A stretch of 64,000 nt of DNA from Turritopsis dohrnii. Lineage: Eukaryota > Cnidaria > Hydrozoa > Anthoathecata > Oceaniidae. The notes below the pieces were generated by a model. That model saw only the letters and a list, made by a program, of their open reading frames with translations. It had not been told where the DNA came from and did not search any database. Positions 1 to 11,112 of the stretch are shown here, piece by piece (position 1 is the first letter of the stretch; each line of letters begins with the position of its first letter). Location of the stretch: contig BQMF02000174.1 of the NCBI GenBank assembly GCA_027922465.2, positions 558,001-622,000 on the forward strand, read 5' to 3'. A program made the translations under genes and the position numbers.

Positions 1-620
1 ATAAAACTTAACAAAAATGAAACACTTAAATCAGTTGACTGTACCCTTGAGACGAACGTGATTTATAATTACACCGCACGTTTAAAAGCGAATATCCACT
101 ATGGATAATTGTCCACGGACATAAATACAAACATACGCAGGTGCTCATTACGTAGAGAAGAGTGTATTGTAAAATCATCATACGCATTTGATTAGTATCA
201 AAGAAAAAAGTCGAAAAAAAATGTAAACAAAACATTTCGCTAAATGATATTCAATGCTTGGTTTTCTGGTTACCTGGTTCTCATTCAGTTACATATAAAA
301 GATTCAATATATAGTTATTTCAAAAGTTAATACAAGTAGAAACCGTCTGCTATAACACTATTTTAAGTTGTTCGACAGGATTGCTATTGCAATCCCTTGA
401 GGATGACGTTTATCGTTATTTTCATATCATTTATTTTCTACACGCTTATTTACGCTTCACGCTGACTCTCTTGCGTTTGAACACATTATTTTATCAGCTT
501 TATCTAATATTTTAGTATTTATTGTGACTTGGTTTGATTGATTATGTACATTTCGTTTACCAGACAGGTCTGTTTATTTAGCGTGTCCGAAGTTTGGAAG
601 GATGTCCGAAGTTAGGACGA
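1..620. other. AT-rich spacer
   Basis: I see no coding region, RNA gene or clear repeat here. Short open frames show no recognisable motif or codon pattern. Confidence 0.5.
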
Positions 621-689
621 TTGACGGTATAATCGTACTTTATAAAACATGAACCGACCAGAACCGACCAGAACCCAGCAGAGACATGC

Positions 690-1250
690 CAATACGGACC
701 CTGCAAACGGGACCCAGGACCATAAAATCAGAGGTGGGACCCGCGACCCGCGACACTAAAATCAAAAGTGGAACCCGAGACCCGAGACCCTAAAATCAAG
801 GGTGGGACCGGGGATCTTAACATCAAAGGTGGGACCCAGGACCCAGGAGTCTCAAATCAAAAGTCAGACCCGGGATCTGGGTGCCGAAAGCGTGCACAAA
901 AATTCTGTAAACAAACAATTCTCTTGATTGCGTCGAGTTGCGTAATAATAATGTATTGCAATGTAGTTTTTCAGTTTTGCAAAGTGGATCTATTATTTGA
1001 AAGTGCAGTAATTTCCTAGACACCAGTCTAAACATGTGATATTGTGAAGTATTAAAATTTATTTGTGCACTACTTAAATAATCGTGTGGGTGATTTTTTT
1101 GTAACGTGGTAAAAGGCCTGCCGGAAAAGTGGGATCCGGGGGAATCGGGACTCCCAACCCTATACAAACAGGTGGGACCCAAGACCAGGGAGCCTATATG
1201 TGATAGGTGGGACACCGGATTCAGATCCTTTCCCTTATTATACAATTGTA
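690..1250 (+). repeat. Degenerate GGGACC-rich tandem repeat
   Basis: Between about 690 and 880 a phrase of roughly 40 bases recurs about five times with substitutions: a GGGACCC-type run, then an AAAATCAAAGG-type run. A related phrase returns near 1135-1215. The short frames over it on both strands are repeat artefacts. I see no terminal structure that would make it a mobile element. Confidence 0.6.
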
Positions 1251-1365
1251 GCTCGAAGAACTGTGAATTCTTTCTTGTTAACTTCAAAGCTGGAGCCACG
1301 TGTGATAAGCTAAATGTTAATCAATACTTCTTTTAAAAAAGTGTCAAATCATTTTCTCATTAAAA

Positions 1366-1730
1366 TTAAGGCGACAAAAACGAGGATTCTCCGTCGACCA
1401 TCATCGACGAGGTCTTGGGCGGCAGATTCGGCTTCATCGACGAGGATGTGGAGCTTCCCGGCGGCAGCGTCGGGTTCATAAAGGCCTCAGTGCCGCCGAG
1501 GATCGCTTGAGAATTTCGGCTGTTGCTGCTGCTGGAATTTCCGGCGGGGTTGTTGCTGTTGTTGTTGTTATTTCCGTGTAGGGACGCAAAGTCAAATGAT
1601 TGTGGGATTTCTCCGTTGAATTGCTGCTGTTGCTGCTGCTGTTGCTGGACTTGTTGAACGTCGGCAAAAGCGGCTGCGTTGGCGGCCTGTTGCTACTGCT
1701 GCTGTTGGCGTTGAAGTTGCTGCGCAATTG
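1366..1730 (-). pseudogene. Gln/Asn-rich C-terminal exon, one in-frame stop
   Basis: One minus-strand frame reads as protein. It has a glutamine-rich run, then an Asn/Ser/Gly-rich part, then a proline/serine C-terminus ending MVDGESSFLSP before TAA at 1368-1366. The frame is open from 1692 to 1366 and is interrupted by TAG (probably a mutated CAG) at 1695-1693. It then continues to about 1730, where an AG could be a splice acceptor. GC content is clearly above the surroundings. Q/N-rich low-complexity sequence is common in transcriptional regulators, but I do not recognise the gene. It could be a real last exon, an exon carried in by a transposon, or a decayed copy. The longer annotated-looking frame over the same bases (Ser/Thr-rich) is a shadow. 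Confidence 0.5.
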
Positions 1731-1744
1731 CATGGCTTGCAATT

Positions 1745-2050
1745 GCCGTTTTTTGTATTTTTTTTGCCAAAATTGACCACATAGATCAATTTTAACACCA
1801 CCAGTTGCCAAAAACCGACATTTGAAAAAAGAAGTTAAATTTCACTCATTTTAATAGATTTCATGAGTTTTCTGTGAAGCATGGGACATTTCGGGTGCTC
1901 AAGAAGCCGTATTTTGTATTTTTTGGCCAAAATTGACCCTAAAACGCATTTTTGACACCACCAATGGCTCCAAATCGACTTTTCTACACCAATTTAAGAA
2001 AAAAGGAAGTTAAATTTTTATGGATTTTATGACTTTTTGTTGAAGCTCAC
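1745..2050. repeat. Tandem duplication of ~155 bp
   Basis: Two diverged copies lie side by side, about 1750-1890 and 1905-2045. Both contain a phrase close to TTTTTGGCCAAAATTGACC, then a CACCACCA(G/A)T phrase, then GAAGTTAAATTT and ATGAGTTTT/ATGACTTTTTG. They do not code. Confidence 0.7.
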
Positions 2051-2519
2051 ATGCGCGCGCAAACTAAAAAAGTGTAACCAATTTTAGTGGCAAGCCGAAT
2101 TCAAAAAAATTTGTTACCAGGTGATTCTTGAGGTTCATACTGACCTCCATGCAAAAATCTGGAGGATGTTCAATATTTTTTGGGGGGCCCTTTAAAATGG
2201 GCTTTTCTTAACGGTGAAATCATAGTGTGATGTCTATTTAATCAACTCTCTACTGAATTAGTTGAGCCGTTTTATTTCTTTTCAGAGGAAGAGCTTAAAT
2301 TTAGTGTTTACCCAAAAAACACTTTCTGAGTTTTTTAAGTGACTTTCTCTGGGATTTGAAAAAAATTTCCTAAAATTTGGGCTCAGCATTTGAAGTGAGT
2401 AAAGGGGAAGTTTTTTTCGTTGATGTTTGTCTCCCCTTAAAGAAACCTTCGTTTCACAATTAGAAGTTACCACGCAATAAGAAGTAAGGTCGTTAGTGAC
2501 TTATGCTCGATGGGAACAT

Positions 2520-2640
2520 CTCCTCGGGGATGTTGATGCCGAGAAGTCCGTTTTCGCCAGCTTTGAGCCACAATTCGCGGTCGACCTCGCTGTTTCCCTC
2601 CCATCTGTCGTGGTGAGGAACCACTTCGTCGTGCAAGAAT
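2520..2640 (-). pseudogene. Isolated acyl-CoA dehydrogenase exon
   Basis: The minus strand preceded by an acceptor (…ATGCCGTCAG at 2650-2641) reads FLHDEVVPHHDRWE…EVDRELWLKAGENGLLGINIPEE. This matches the N-terminal helical region of mitochondrial long-chain acyl-CoA dehydrogenases, flavoenzymes that start fatty-acid beta-oxidation. In the family this stretch is followed by a GGxGGD-like segment. Here it runs into unrelated residues after PEE and soon stops, with no clear donor. I find no neighbouring exons of the gene on either side. GC content is higher than the flanks. It is either one exon of a gene with very long introns or a captured exon fragment. The plus-strand frame over it is a shadow. 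Confidence 0.7.
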
Positions 2641-2759
2641 CTGACGGCATAATAAAAAATGTTACAGAGAAGGAGGTGACTAAGAGAGTTCTGGTTTTCT
2701 GCAAAAAGTTATATCTCATAATATTTTATTTCTATACAGCATATGGGCAAACTAGCAAA

Positions 2760-3840
2760 TCAGCCTAAAATCAAGACTAATTTGGTAAAAAGGGGGCAAA
2801 ATGGAGAAAAAAATTACAATGAAAGTTGCTTCAAAAGTTCTGCTTTTATAGACATTTGTTCATTGGCCCTTAAACACCTCAAATATAGAATTTCATGAAA
2901 ATCAAGTAAAGGGTTTCGGATTTATGGCCCTATGAAACATTTTTTTTTGGATCCCTTATAAGATCAATTCATGAAGTAGCTATCTTTTCTCTTTTAGATC
3001 GAGTTGTTGTTTTTAACTAAATAGTGATAGACTTTCAATCCTTGGATAATATGGGGTTGTGAAGAGCCCGAAACCTCAAACAAAGTTTAGTTTTCTGGTG
3101 TATCTGCCAGGAGCTGCAAATTATTTTGACAGAGAGAGTTAAGCCAACAAGAAAAACCTGCAAGTAACTTAATCGATACTTGAAAGTGAAAAGACATATC
3201 ATAATGTTATCATAATTTGTTGTTTTTTTCTGTTGTTGTTGTTGCATATTTATTTTTTGTTTGTTTTTCTTTATTGGCCCTGAACACACGCCTATGCTCC
3301 CAGTTTGCTTTTGCCACTAGACAATTTCAGAGATATCATGTTTCTAACCTACGGAAACGATGTTTTGAGAAGACAAAAATTAATAGAGATTGGATATTTG
3401 ACCGATAATCTACGCAGAATACTCAAAGAAACAAAAACTCCTCAACTTGCTGCTGTTAAATGCCCTTCTTACGCTACTCATGTATAGGATGGTTTTGCTT
3501 CGCATCGAGATTTGTTGGATCACAAACTTCTACTTTAAACTTGAGAAGAAAAGGCACAGTCATCACTTTTCCATTTACCCCGCGTTCTTTCAGCGAATTA
3601 TAAAATTCAAAACTGTATTGAATTTCCATCACTGTCAGCAGTTCGAGATGTCACCTTTGCAGTATTGTCATTTTCGTCATTATTGGTAACTCTTTCAAAG
3701 GCGGTAATAATGTTAACTCTTTCCTGTTTTTGCAGTGGAGGTAGTTTCCCAATATGTTTGGGTAAGAAAAATGTTCTTATTATGTTTTTACATCATGTGA
3801 CATGCGTTTTAGAGTTCTGTCATATTGCTGATTGACTTCG
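2760..3840. other. AT-rich non-coding stretch
   Basis: No gene or discrete repeat is supported. Open frames on both strands lack recognisable domains. Confidence 0.4.
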
Positions 3841-3842
3841 AG

Positions 3843-3865
3843 GTAGATAGATAGATAGATAGATA
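3843..3865 (+). repeat. (GATA)n microsatellite
   Basis: About five consecutive GATA units. Confidence 0.95.
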
Positions 3866-3989
3866 TTTGCTTGGTAAAGAAGGTCGTTAAAAAATGCAGC
3901 ATAATACTGATGTGGACATACCATATGTATATATAAATGAAAAATGTTACAAAAGAAAACATATATGAGTGCAAAAATTAGGTGCATAT

Positions 3990-4550
3990 AAAATAATTTT
4001 ATTCAAATGTACACGATGAACTAAAATCTAAAAGCTGAAAAAACAGCCAGGAAAGAAAGCTTTAAGAATTTAGGTTAGCATAACTAGCAGGAAAACAAAA
4101 AGAACAAAGAACCCAAAGTTTAGGGTAATAATGATGTGTAATTAGTAGAGGGAAAAAATTGAATCTGTAAATAAATAAATCTTAAACTAAATTAAGTAAC
4201 TATACGACAATAAGATATATAATAAAATTTAATGAATTATATAATGCAATATAATATACAAGAAAATATACTATGTTTTGGAGTTAATTAAAATCTGGTT
4301 ATTTAGACTAAAATTAGAAATGAGATGTAAGGTAAAGTTGTAATGTTTTAGATGACTAAGGTAAGACTTAAACAGAAGACTACGTGGGTAAATGTAAGTG
4401 AAATCTAGTTTTGTCACAGAAGATTTACCATAGACAGTGGTGGTATCAGTACTGAGATAAAACTAAAATTGCAAAGTTAATGTTGCTAATATAGGTCAGC
4501 AATAATATATATTAATCACGTTAGTAATATAAAAACTTTCTATGGTGAAT
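3990..4550. other. Very AT-rich non-coding stretch
   Basis: No gene, RNA or discrete repeat seen. It may be the 3' flank of the LINE that follows on the minus strand. Confidence 0.4.
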
Positions 4551-4559
4551 TCTCATTCC

Positions 4560-5845
4560 TGTTGAAAGGGAGCCGAAAGTAATCCTATCCAGTACGTCTC
4601 CTTATGAACATCCTTTGGAAGATTCATATGAAGGTTTTCCCTGATTTTGTTAGTTATGTTGTTCCAAACGTTCGCAGCTCTGTATCTGAAAGATTTTTAA
4701 TAAGTTAATAAGTTAATTTAATAAGTTTTTTGCAAGCAATTGATCGTTTGTAGTAGGAGTCTATATGCTTCCAGCATGCTTATTGCAACCCAAAATCAAT
4801 GGGTAGCAATTTTTTTATTTTCTTAATAATTCTGGCAGCTCTTACGAAAATCTTGTTGATAGTTCCAATGCCAGTTGAACTACCCCAAATCAGGATACCG
4901 TATAGAGCAGAAGGAAAAATGCCCTGAAAGTAAATTGTTTCTAGTGTGGCATTGGACATTACTCTCATCTGTTAGAGCTTCTTCACTTTAGCTGAGAACG
5001 ATCTGCAGCAACATGTTGGTTAATAGTGATTCCAAGACACTTACAATGACTCACAAATTGTATTGCTTTAAATTCAATACAAATTTCTTGCAGAGGACCC
5101 ACAATATTGCTGTTAGATATCACTATCAGTCTGTATTTTCCTGGATGTATGGAAAGTTTGTTTTTTCTAGATCAATAGAATTTACAATAACAAAAGCTGT
5201 GGTGTTGTCAGCAATTAATTCAAGACCATCATCCTCATTTTCCACCTCTTTTTGCATTTCATCAGGCATATCATTTAATTAGATGGAAAAGAAGTTGAGA
5301 CCCAATATTGATCCTTGAGGGACTCCAAAAAGAACTTTTTTCCTTTCAGACTTGGCACCATTTAAAACAGTAAACTGCGACCTGCCATGGAAATAGCTAG
5401 AAAGATATTGAAACGATGCCCCTGAGATACATGTTTATAGTTTTTTCATTAAAACATCATGACAAACACTATCAAAAGCTTTTTGTTAGTTGACTAAGAG
5501 GACGACTACTGTTTCACCATTATCAACTGATTGTAGCCATTACTCTGTCATGTCTAATAACTACGAAAACTCCATTGACTACTACTTAGCAGGCTGAAGT
5601 TCCTAAGTGTTCATTTGTTGCCATGCAGATGTTACGTTCAAAAACTTTACTGGAGATGGAAAGTAACGAGAGGGGTCGGTAATTACTACAATCCTTTTTC
5701 AATCCTTTCTTATGCAAGCAGGTTACTCATGCTCTCTTCTAGCTCTCTGGACATGTTCATACTTTTCTTGAAGACTTTAAACAAGCCGTCAATCGATATA
5801 GATTCATGTAACATCAAGTCTTTAGAGATGTTATCTTGTCCACAA
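4560..5845 (-). pseudogene. LINE reverse transcriptase, broken
   Basis: The minus strand shows RT landmarks: KACGQDNI near 5850-5825, then GVPQGSILGLNFF near 5330, followed by a stop in the next block. At the catalytic site the usual (F/Y)ADDT reads IADNTT, so the second metal-binding Asp is replaced by Asn. A later piece (4968-4780) reads ATLETIYFQGIFPSALYGIL, the usual post-RT region, and the final part resembles a RYRAANVWNN… tail. Frames change several times, so no product is made. Function in the family is target-primed reverse transcription of the element RNA. Confidence 0.75.
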
Positions 5846-5852
5846 GCCTTAT

Positions 5853-6133
5853 CAGTAAGTAAGTAAGTAAGCAAGTAAGTAACGGGAGTTTTTTTTTCTT
5901 CCATCCGTAATGGTTGGTTCTTCCGCCCGTTGACTTACCGCCAGAGATACGTATAGCATTGCTCTAACTTGCCCGAAGGCCAGTGTGCAGTCAGTCGATG
6001 GCTCCTAATGGGCTGACACGCTGCTTTTAAAGCACATCGGAGTGGTGTATTGAGATACGACATGACTGGACTCGAACACGGGTCGCAGCGGTCGCACTCA
6101 AAGGTACTAACCACTACACCATCGCTGCAACCA
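5853..6133 (-). mobile_element. tRNA-derived SINE
   Basis: On the minus strand it begins GCAGCGATGGTGTAGTGGTT, which carries a good A box. About 40 bases on is GTTCGAGTCC, a B box (GWTCRANNC). The tRNA-like head of ~70 nt is followed by a unique body of ~190 nt and a tail of CTTA units (TAAG repeats on plus, 5854-5880). These are the parts of a Pol III-transcribed SINE. It has no acceptor stem or anticodon loop I can fold confidently, so it is not a tRNA gene. It lies inside the older LINE; I could not define target-site duplications. Confidence 0.8.
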
Positions 6134-6949
6134 GTTTTTACCAGTTTTTACAGTTGGACTTAAAAGCTCCCCTGAATGAATCTTTATTGATTGAAATTTC
6201 AGATATAGTAGGGATGACATTTATTTGACAATATTTGAATAGGGAATACAAGCTCGAGGTACTGGTATTTTTGACAACAGATTCCATCAGTCATTAGATT
6301 TGTCTTCTCAGTATCATCTGAAATAATAGCTGATTTAGTTTCTTTAGGCCCAATGACATTATTCGGTGATGTCAACCCACGGTCTTCCAAAACGATTTAC
6401 TGTTTTTGGATCCTTGAAGTTCATGTCTCCAGTATAGTTTGCTTTGGTTTCGCGAATCAATTTGGTGCAATGATTTCTCATCTTTCTATATTGATTCCAT
6501 TCGACAGACAGAGTTTTTACATGACGTTAATTTGGCTTTGTTGAGCAGTCTGGTGTTCATCGATTTTATTATATCTCCTGTCATCCAAAGCTGGTTGTTA
6601 ACTCTCACTTTGACTTTTCTCGGTTTAACATATTCTGAGTTTTTCATAAGACTTTCTCAGCACCAGAGAGAATCGTCTGCATCATCGAAAATGTCAACTA
6701 TGTTGGGAGTAAATCATTAAATTCTAATTTATTCAGATCAATGTTGTTATAGTTTCGCACTGTTATTAGTTTAGAAATCCTTATAAGCTTTGATGTGGCA
6801 TTCAAAGAAGCAAAGACCAAAGCATGATCAGAACTACAGGTGTTGGAATTGTTGTGAGAACAACATCAATCAAGGTCTTAGAAGTTGGAGTAATTCTTGT
6901 AGCATCCTTTAATGACATTTTGGAAGTTGGATGAATACAGGAATCTATT

Positions 6950-7394
6950 CTAGAGTGGCAGCTGTGCTTTGAGAAAATCTATATTCAAATCACCAAGCAT
7001 GACAATGTTTTTTCTGTATGCAATCCTGCTGATAATTGTTTCAAGGTTTTTCAAGTGGTTGTCGTTTGGTGGACAATACATACACCCCAATAACAGTTTT
7101 TCTGATCTGATGTTTATGTCAAATCGACTCTGTTTTCCCAGTATTGAAATTGAAACCAGTCTCATATGCAGGAAGGGTACTTTCAAAATAAATTAGCACT
7201 CCACCCAATGTTTTTTGTGTCCTTGTCTTTCTTACAAGGGAATAGTTATTGATTCCCAAGTCAGCATTGCTCACGTTACTACTTAAATGCGTTTCAAATA
7301 TTGCAAGAACGTTGATCTTTGTTTGGTAGAGGAGTAACCGTATCTGTTCCATTTTGTTTAAAAGTCCATTTAAATTGATGTGAGCACAATACAT
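6950..7394 (-). pseudogene. LINE APE-like endonuclease, broken
   Basis: Two adjoining minus-strand frames give the APE-type endonuclease signature. The first (7394-7119) has INLNGLLNKMEQIRLLLYQT, then a KINVLAIFETHL block (catalytic Glu) and GGVLIYF. The second (7186-6950) has LLLGCMYCPPND and NIVMLGDLNIDF (GDxN motif). The frame break near 7150 and the downstream decay make it non-functional. In intact elements this domain nicks the target DNA. Confidence 0.85.
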
Positions 7395-8840
7395 TTAAAG
7401 TTTCTCTCAATTCTGGAAAGGGATTCTCTAGACCATTAGGCATGATCAATGCATCCAGTGCATCCAGTTAATCAGTACTACTTACTTCCACTTTGCTAGA
7501 GTTGTAGCTGGGTGAGATGCTGAGTTACTGGATTTTTACACAGCATAAGTACCGTTCTTAGTTTTTATATTTACATTAAAAAGCTGTTACTCTACTGGAT
7601 CTAAAGAAGGTCTCTCCCGAGGTTTCCCACAGCTTCAGCCTTTTATTCAGCTTATTTATTAAATGTATTAAATATAACTGCAGATTTGTCAGGAAGACTG
7701 CATAAACTGCTGACAGTGATGAAGAGCTGTGAAGAAGGTTTCATCAAGCAGATCGGTTTTAAAAGCATCCTTAGGATATGGAAAGAACGAATCAGAATTG
7801 CTAAAATATGGAAAAAACGAATCAGAATTGCTAAAGAAAAAAATTGCAGCAGGCAATCGAGTTGACTCACTCTCTCTTCGTGTTTTGAACGACTCTTCGT
7901 GTTTTGAACGACTCTTCCAGATATCTGATCATCGCTACGATCAAACATTCCAGCTGTACCTCTTTTATCATGTTCATTTTGAAAGTCTGTAGGAAAATAT
8001 CATCCTTGCTTTTCATTAGTTCTTTTTTTCCGTTCAACTTGTTCTGCACTGATACGAGCTGTTGCATCTCTGATGTCATCCTTTTCATTATGTTATGTCG
8101 TGTGCTTTCTGACTCAGCTTCTTATGAATGTTATTCCATCTCTAAAATATAGATTCGCTTCATCTACAAGGCCACATAGCTGTCATCAATGAATTTTTCC
8201 AAGTTCTTTTAACAGAAAATTGCTGAATTTGCTTCCATTTGACATTCACCATGCCAAGCAACTGTCAAAGCTGCTACTTGTTCTCTTAGCTCCAATATAC
8301 ATTATCGCTATTTTTTTCAAGAGAGGTGTTGCAGCATAAGCAGTTACATGTTAATTAGGTGAAATGTGTATGAAATACAGGATGTGAAGTAAACATTTAA
8401 TCTCACCGATAGGAAGCGCATGGAGTCGTGATGTTGTGTTAGTGCAGAGAGTATGGTGTAGTAAAGTAGAGTGCATTGTGCTGTTCTTGTGTCCATGTCA
8501 GTGGTTATTTTATTTATAGTGTTCAGTGTGACGCACGTTTGTCAGTAAATTAGAAACCAGAAACACGCGATAAAATGAGAGAAGTCTTTCATAGTATGTA
8601 CAAGGGTAAATTGACAAAAAAACGCGTGTATGTGTTTGTCAAGACAAATCCAGAATTGTAGGTCCTTCATCAGGGGCTGACACCTATATTTGCACAATGT
8701 CAGTTCGTTTCTGGTGCCCTATGGTAACACAGTCTGTCAGCTCTACGAACTACACATACTTTTGGCAGGGGTTCCTGTATATACTTGGGAGGACTGGGAG
8801 ACGAGTGATTGAATTAAAAAGTTCCGTTTAGGTTGCGATA
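7395..8840. other. Possible LINE 5' remnant, then empty spacer
   Basis: The 7400-8250 segment may hold the decayed 5' part of the LINE (a charged, coiled-coil-like minus frame at 8088-7867), but I cannot support a gene. It has two small tandem duplications: a 29-base phrase ending CAGAATTGCTAAA (7781-7836) and a ~20-base TCGTGTTTTGAACGACTCT phrase (7878-7916). From 8300 to 8840 I see nothing. Confidence 0.35.
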
Positions 8841-9129
8841 CCCTTTGTGTCTGCTGCAGTCCCGAAAGATTTTATCTTTTTGTTTTGTTTTTTGTTTATA
8901 TCGCGGTGTTTATGGTGTGAAGTTCGAATGACGTTCGATTTGGATTCTGTTGACGTAATCTTTGTCATGGGGAAAAAAATGGGGAAGGGAGTGCCAACAC
9001 AGGGTGAAAAGGAAGAGGTGAATAAATGTTAACGGGAAATTTATTAAACGAACGATTTGATACATGGAACTATTAAATTATAAACTAATAAACTAATAAA
9101 TTATTTGAACTGAAAAAAATGAGGGTGGT

Positions 9130-9700
9130 GTGGGTAACGTGGACGAGGCTGTTGCGATGTGGATGGTGCTGCTGTAGAGAGTAACGTTCGGTATGATAAA
9201 CGTGGACGAGACTGTTGTGGTGTGGGTGGTGCTGGTGTATAGAGTAACGTTCGGTATGATAAACGTGGACGAGGCTGTTGTGGTGTGGGTGGTGCTGGTG
9301 TAGAGAGTAACGTTCGGTATGATAAACGTGGACGAGGCTGTTGTGGTGTGGGTGGTGCTGGTGTAGAGAGTAACGTTCGGTATGATAAATGTGGACGAGG
9401 CTATTGTGGTGTGGGTGGTGTCGGCGAAAGAAGTAGCGTGGGGTGTGCTTGTGATGGACGAGGCTGTTCTTGTGCGGTTGCTGCAGGTGTGCGAAGTAAA
9501 GTTCCGTGTGCTTGTGATGGACGAAGCTGTTGTTGTGTTTTTAGTGCAGGTGTGCCAAGTAAGGCTCTGTGTGCTTTTGGTGGACGACATGGGTGGGATG
9601 CGGATGTTTCGGATGTAGGTAGTAAAAATCGACGTGCTTGGTGTTGTTGCATGTGTGTGCTTTCTTTTGCGGACGGTGCAAGCAGCAATGTGTTTTGAGA
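9130..9700 (+). repeat. 63-bp minisatellite
   Basis: The anchor GGACGAGGCTGTTG recurs at 9142, 9205, 9268, 9331, 9394, 9457, 9520 and (degenerate) 9583, exactly 63 bases apart each time. The middle copies are nearly identical; the later copies are strongly diverged yet keep the period. 63 is a multiple of three, so long frames stay open on both strands, including a 226-codon minus frame (9773-9093) with 21-residue Thr/Ser-rich repeats. The surrounding 8.9-10.3 kb is strikingly G/T-rich on plus. I cannot tell whether the minus frame is translated. Confidence 0.9.
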
Positions 9701-10787
9701 CGGTTTGGGAAGTAGCGTGCGTCTTGGTGTCTGTTTGTGCTGTGATTGGATGCTTTTCTCGGTGTTGATGCATTCCTGTGTGTCAGTGCATTTCTCTGAA
9801 TTCTTTGGTTGTGGTTGTAATGATGAAGTGCATGTGTGTTTTCCCTGACAACTGTCAGGGAGTTGTTATGTCTTAAGCGGATGTCCATGAAATGATTTTT
9901 TTTGGTGATTGTAATGGTTTCAGGAGTGGTGTAGGTGTAGGTGTATATCGTGAATGTGAATTGAAGATCGGTAGATGAAGATATCTGTATGGCATTCTTT
10001 GAGTTGTTCATATTGATCTGATGAAGAAGAATGTTGTTAATTATTTTATGTTGCAATGTGCTCATGGAGTGTTCATTATCTTTCGTTGATGTCATCGTAG
10101 TTTTGTGTACTTCTTGTTCTTATTGTGCCGTTAATGTAGATGCTTGTTCCGTTATTAATGTTATGATACCATTGTGCGTTTTTTGTGGAGAGGTTATTGC
10201 ATATCCGTTTGATTTGGTGATATCGTTTGTTGATTTGGGGTTTTTTTTGTATGCGTAGGAACTATATAAATGCTGCATTATTAAAGAAGGTGCACATCCA
10301 TTGCCAGGTGTGAAAAGTATTAATTTGAATGTGTTTTTGTCCGATATTGTCCCACCAGATCATTTGTATATGTAGGGGCTAAGAGTGAAATGGGAAAAAA
10401 CGTCACCGTCGAGTTTCTCAAAATTTCTTGACGTGAATGAAGAAAGGTGCTCGAGTGTTGTATGGTTTAGAAACTTCTTTTAGGGCTATGTGTTCGTTGC
10501 GGTTTGCATATGTCTTGTATGACATCTAAATGATATTCGAATAGATTATTTTATGAAGTGTGCATTCCAGTGAGGGGAACTAAACTCAAAAAATCAAAAT
10601 TGATTTTTTGTACCATTTGGAAGAAGTTTAAAAATGATGAAAGTAAGTTTTTGAATTTTTAAAAAATCATTTTTCGATCCCGAGATATTGCCATTTAAAG
10701 TTTATGCTCAAAACTTGATCCCCATGGCAATGTTCAAAAAGAAATCGCTGACATACAAATATGTAAATAACTCAAGAATTTCATTGC

Positions 10788-10874
10788 ATAAAATCTCCGC
10801 CAAAGATGTAGCACTGAGGGCGTTCCCGCCTTATTCACGCATAAAGGACGGGAAGCCATTGCTCAAATCCTCTG
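10788..10874 (+). repeat. DIRS left inverted terminal repeat
   Basis: It includes CACTGAGGGCGTTCCCGCCT and CATAAAGGACGGGAAGCCAT, matched in inverse orientation at 14961-15046. Confidence 0.9.
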
Positions 10875-11112
10875 TTTTCGCCAATTCGCGCAAGTGTAAA
10901 GATGGCCGACGAAGTCGATAATTTGTAAGTACTTTGTGGTTTTTAATCTCCCTTAATCTTGTCAATCATTACGTGGTTGAATCGATTAACTATTTAAACT
11001 AAAGGGAGATACATTGGGAAGTAACCTGGACTAATATTGTCCTCAATCTGTTGTCAACCATTCCGTGATTGACACGAAACCTTTAGAGTCAATATTACCG
11101 ATATTGATTGTT

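Larger units (their letters stand above)
4560..7394 (-). mobile_element. Decayed non-LTR retrotransposon (LINE, APE endonuclease type)
   Basis: Read on the minus strand, an endonuclease domain (7394-6950) is followed by reverse transcriptase pieces (5845-4560), the order of jockey/CR1/I-type LINE ORF2. Many stops and frameshifts show it is dead. A tRNA-derived SINE is inserted near 5853-6133, just upstream of the RT motif KACGQDNI. The 3' boundary near 4560 is approximate; I see no clear poly-A or tandem tail. Confidence 0.8.

Noticed and set aside
1476..1811. 111-codon Ser/Thr-rich minus frame
   Set aside because: Out of frame with the Gln/Asn-rich frame, which has a far more natural composition and end.
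3305..3487. 60-codon plus frame with charged helix
   Set aside because: Protein-like composition but too short, with no splice context or recognised family.
5853..6133. A true tRNA gene
   Set aside because: A and B boxes are present, but it has a long body and CTTA tail and no credible cloverleaf; it is a SINE.
9285..9698. 137-codon Cys/Gly-rich plus frame over the minisatellite
   Set aside because: A by-product of a 63-bp period; no start context or homologous domain.
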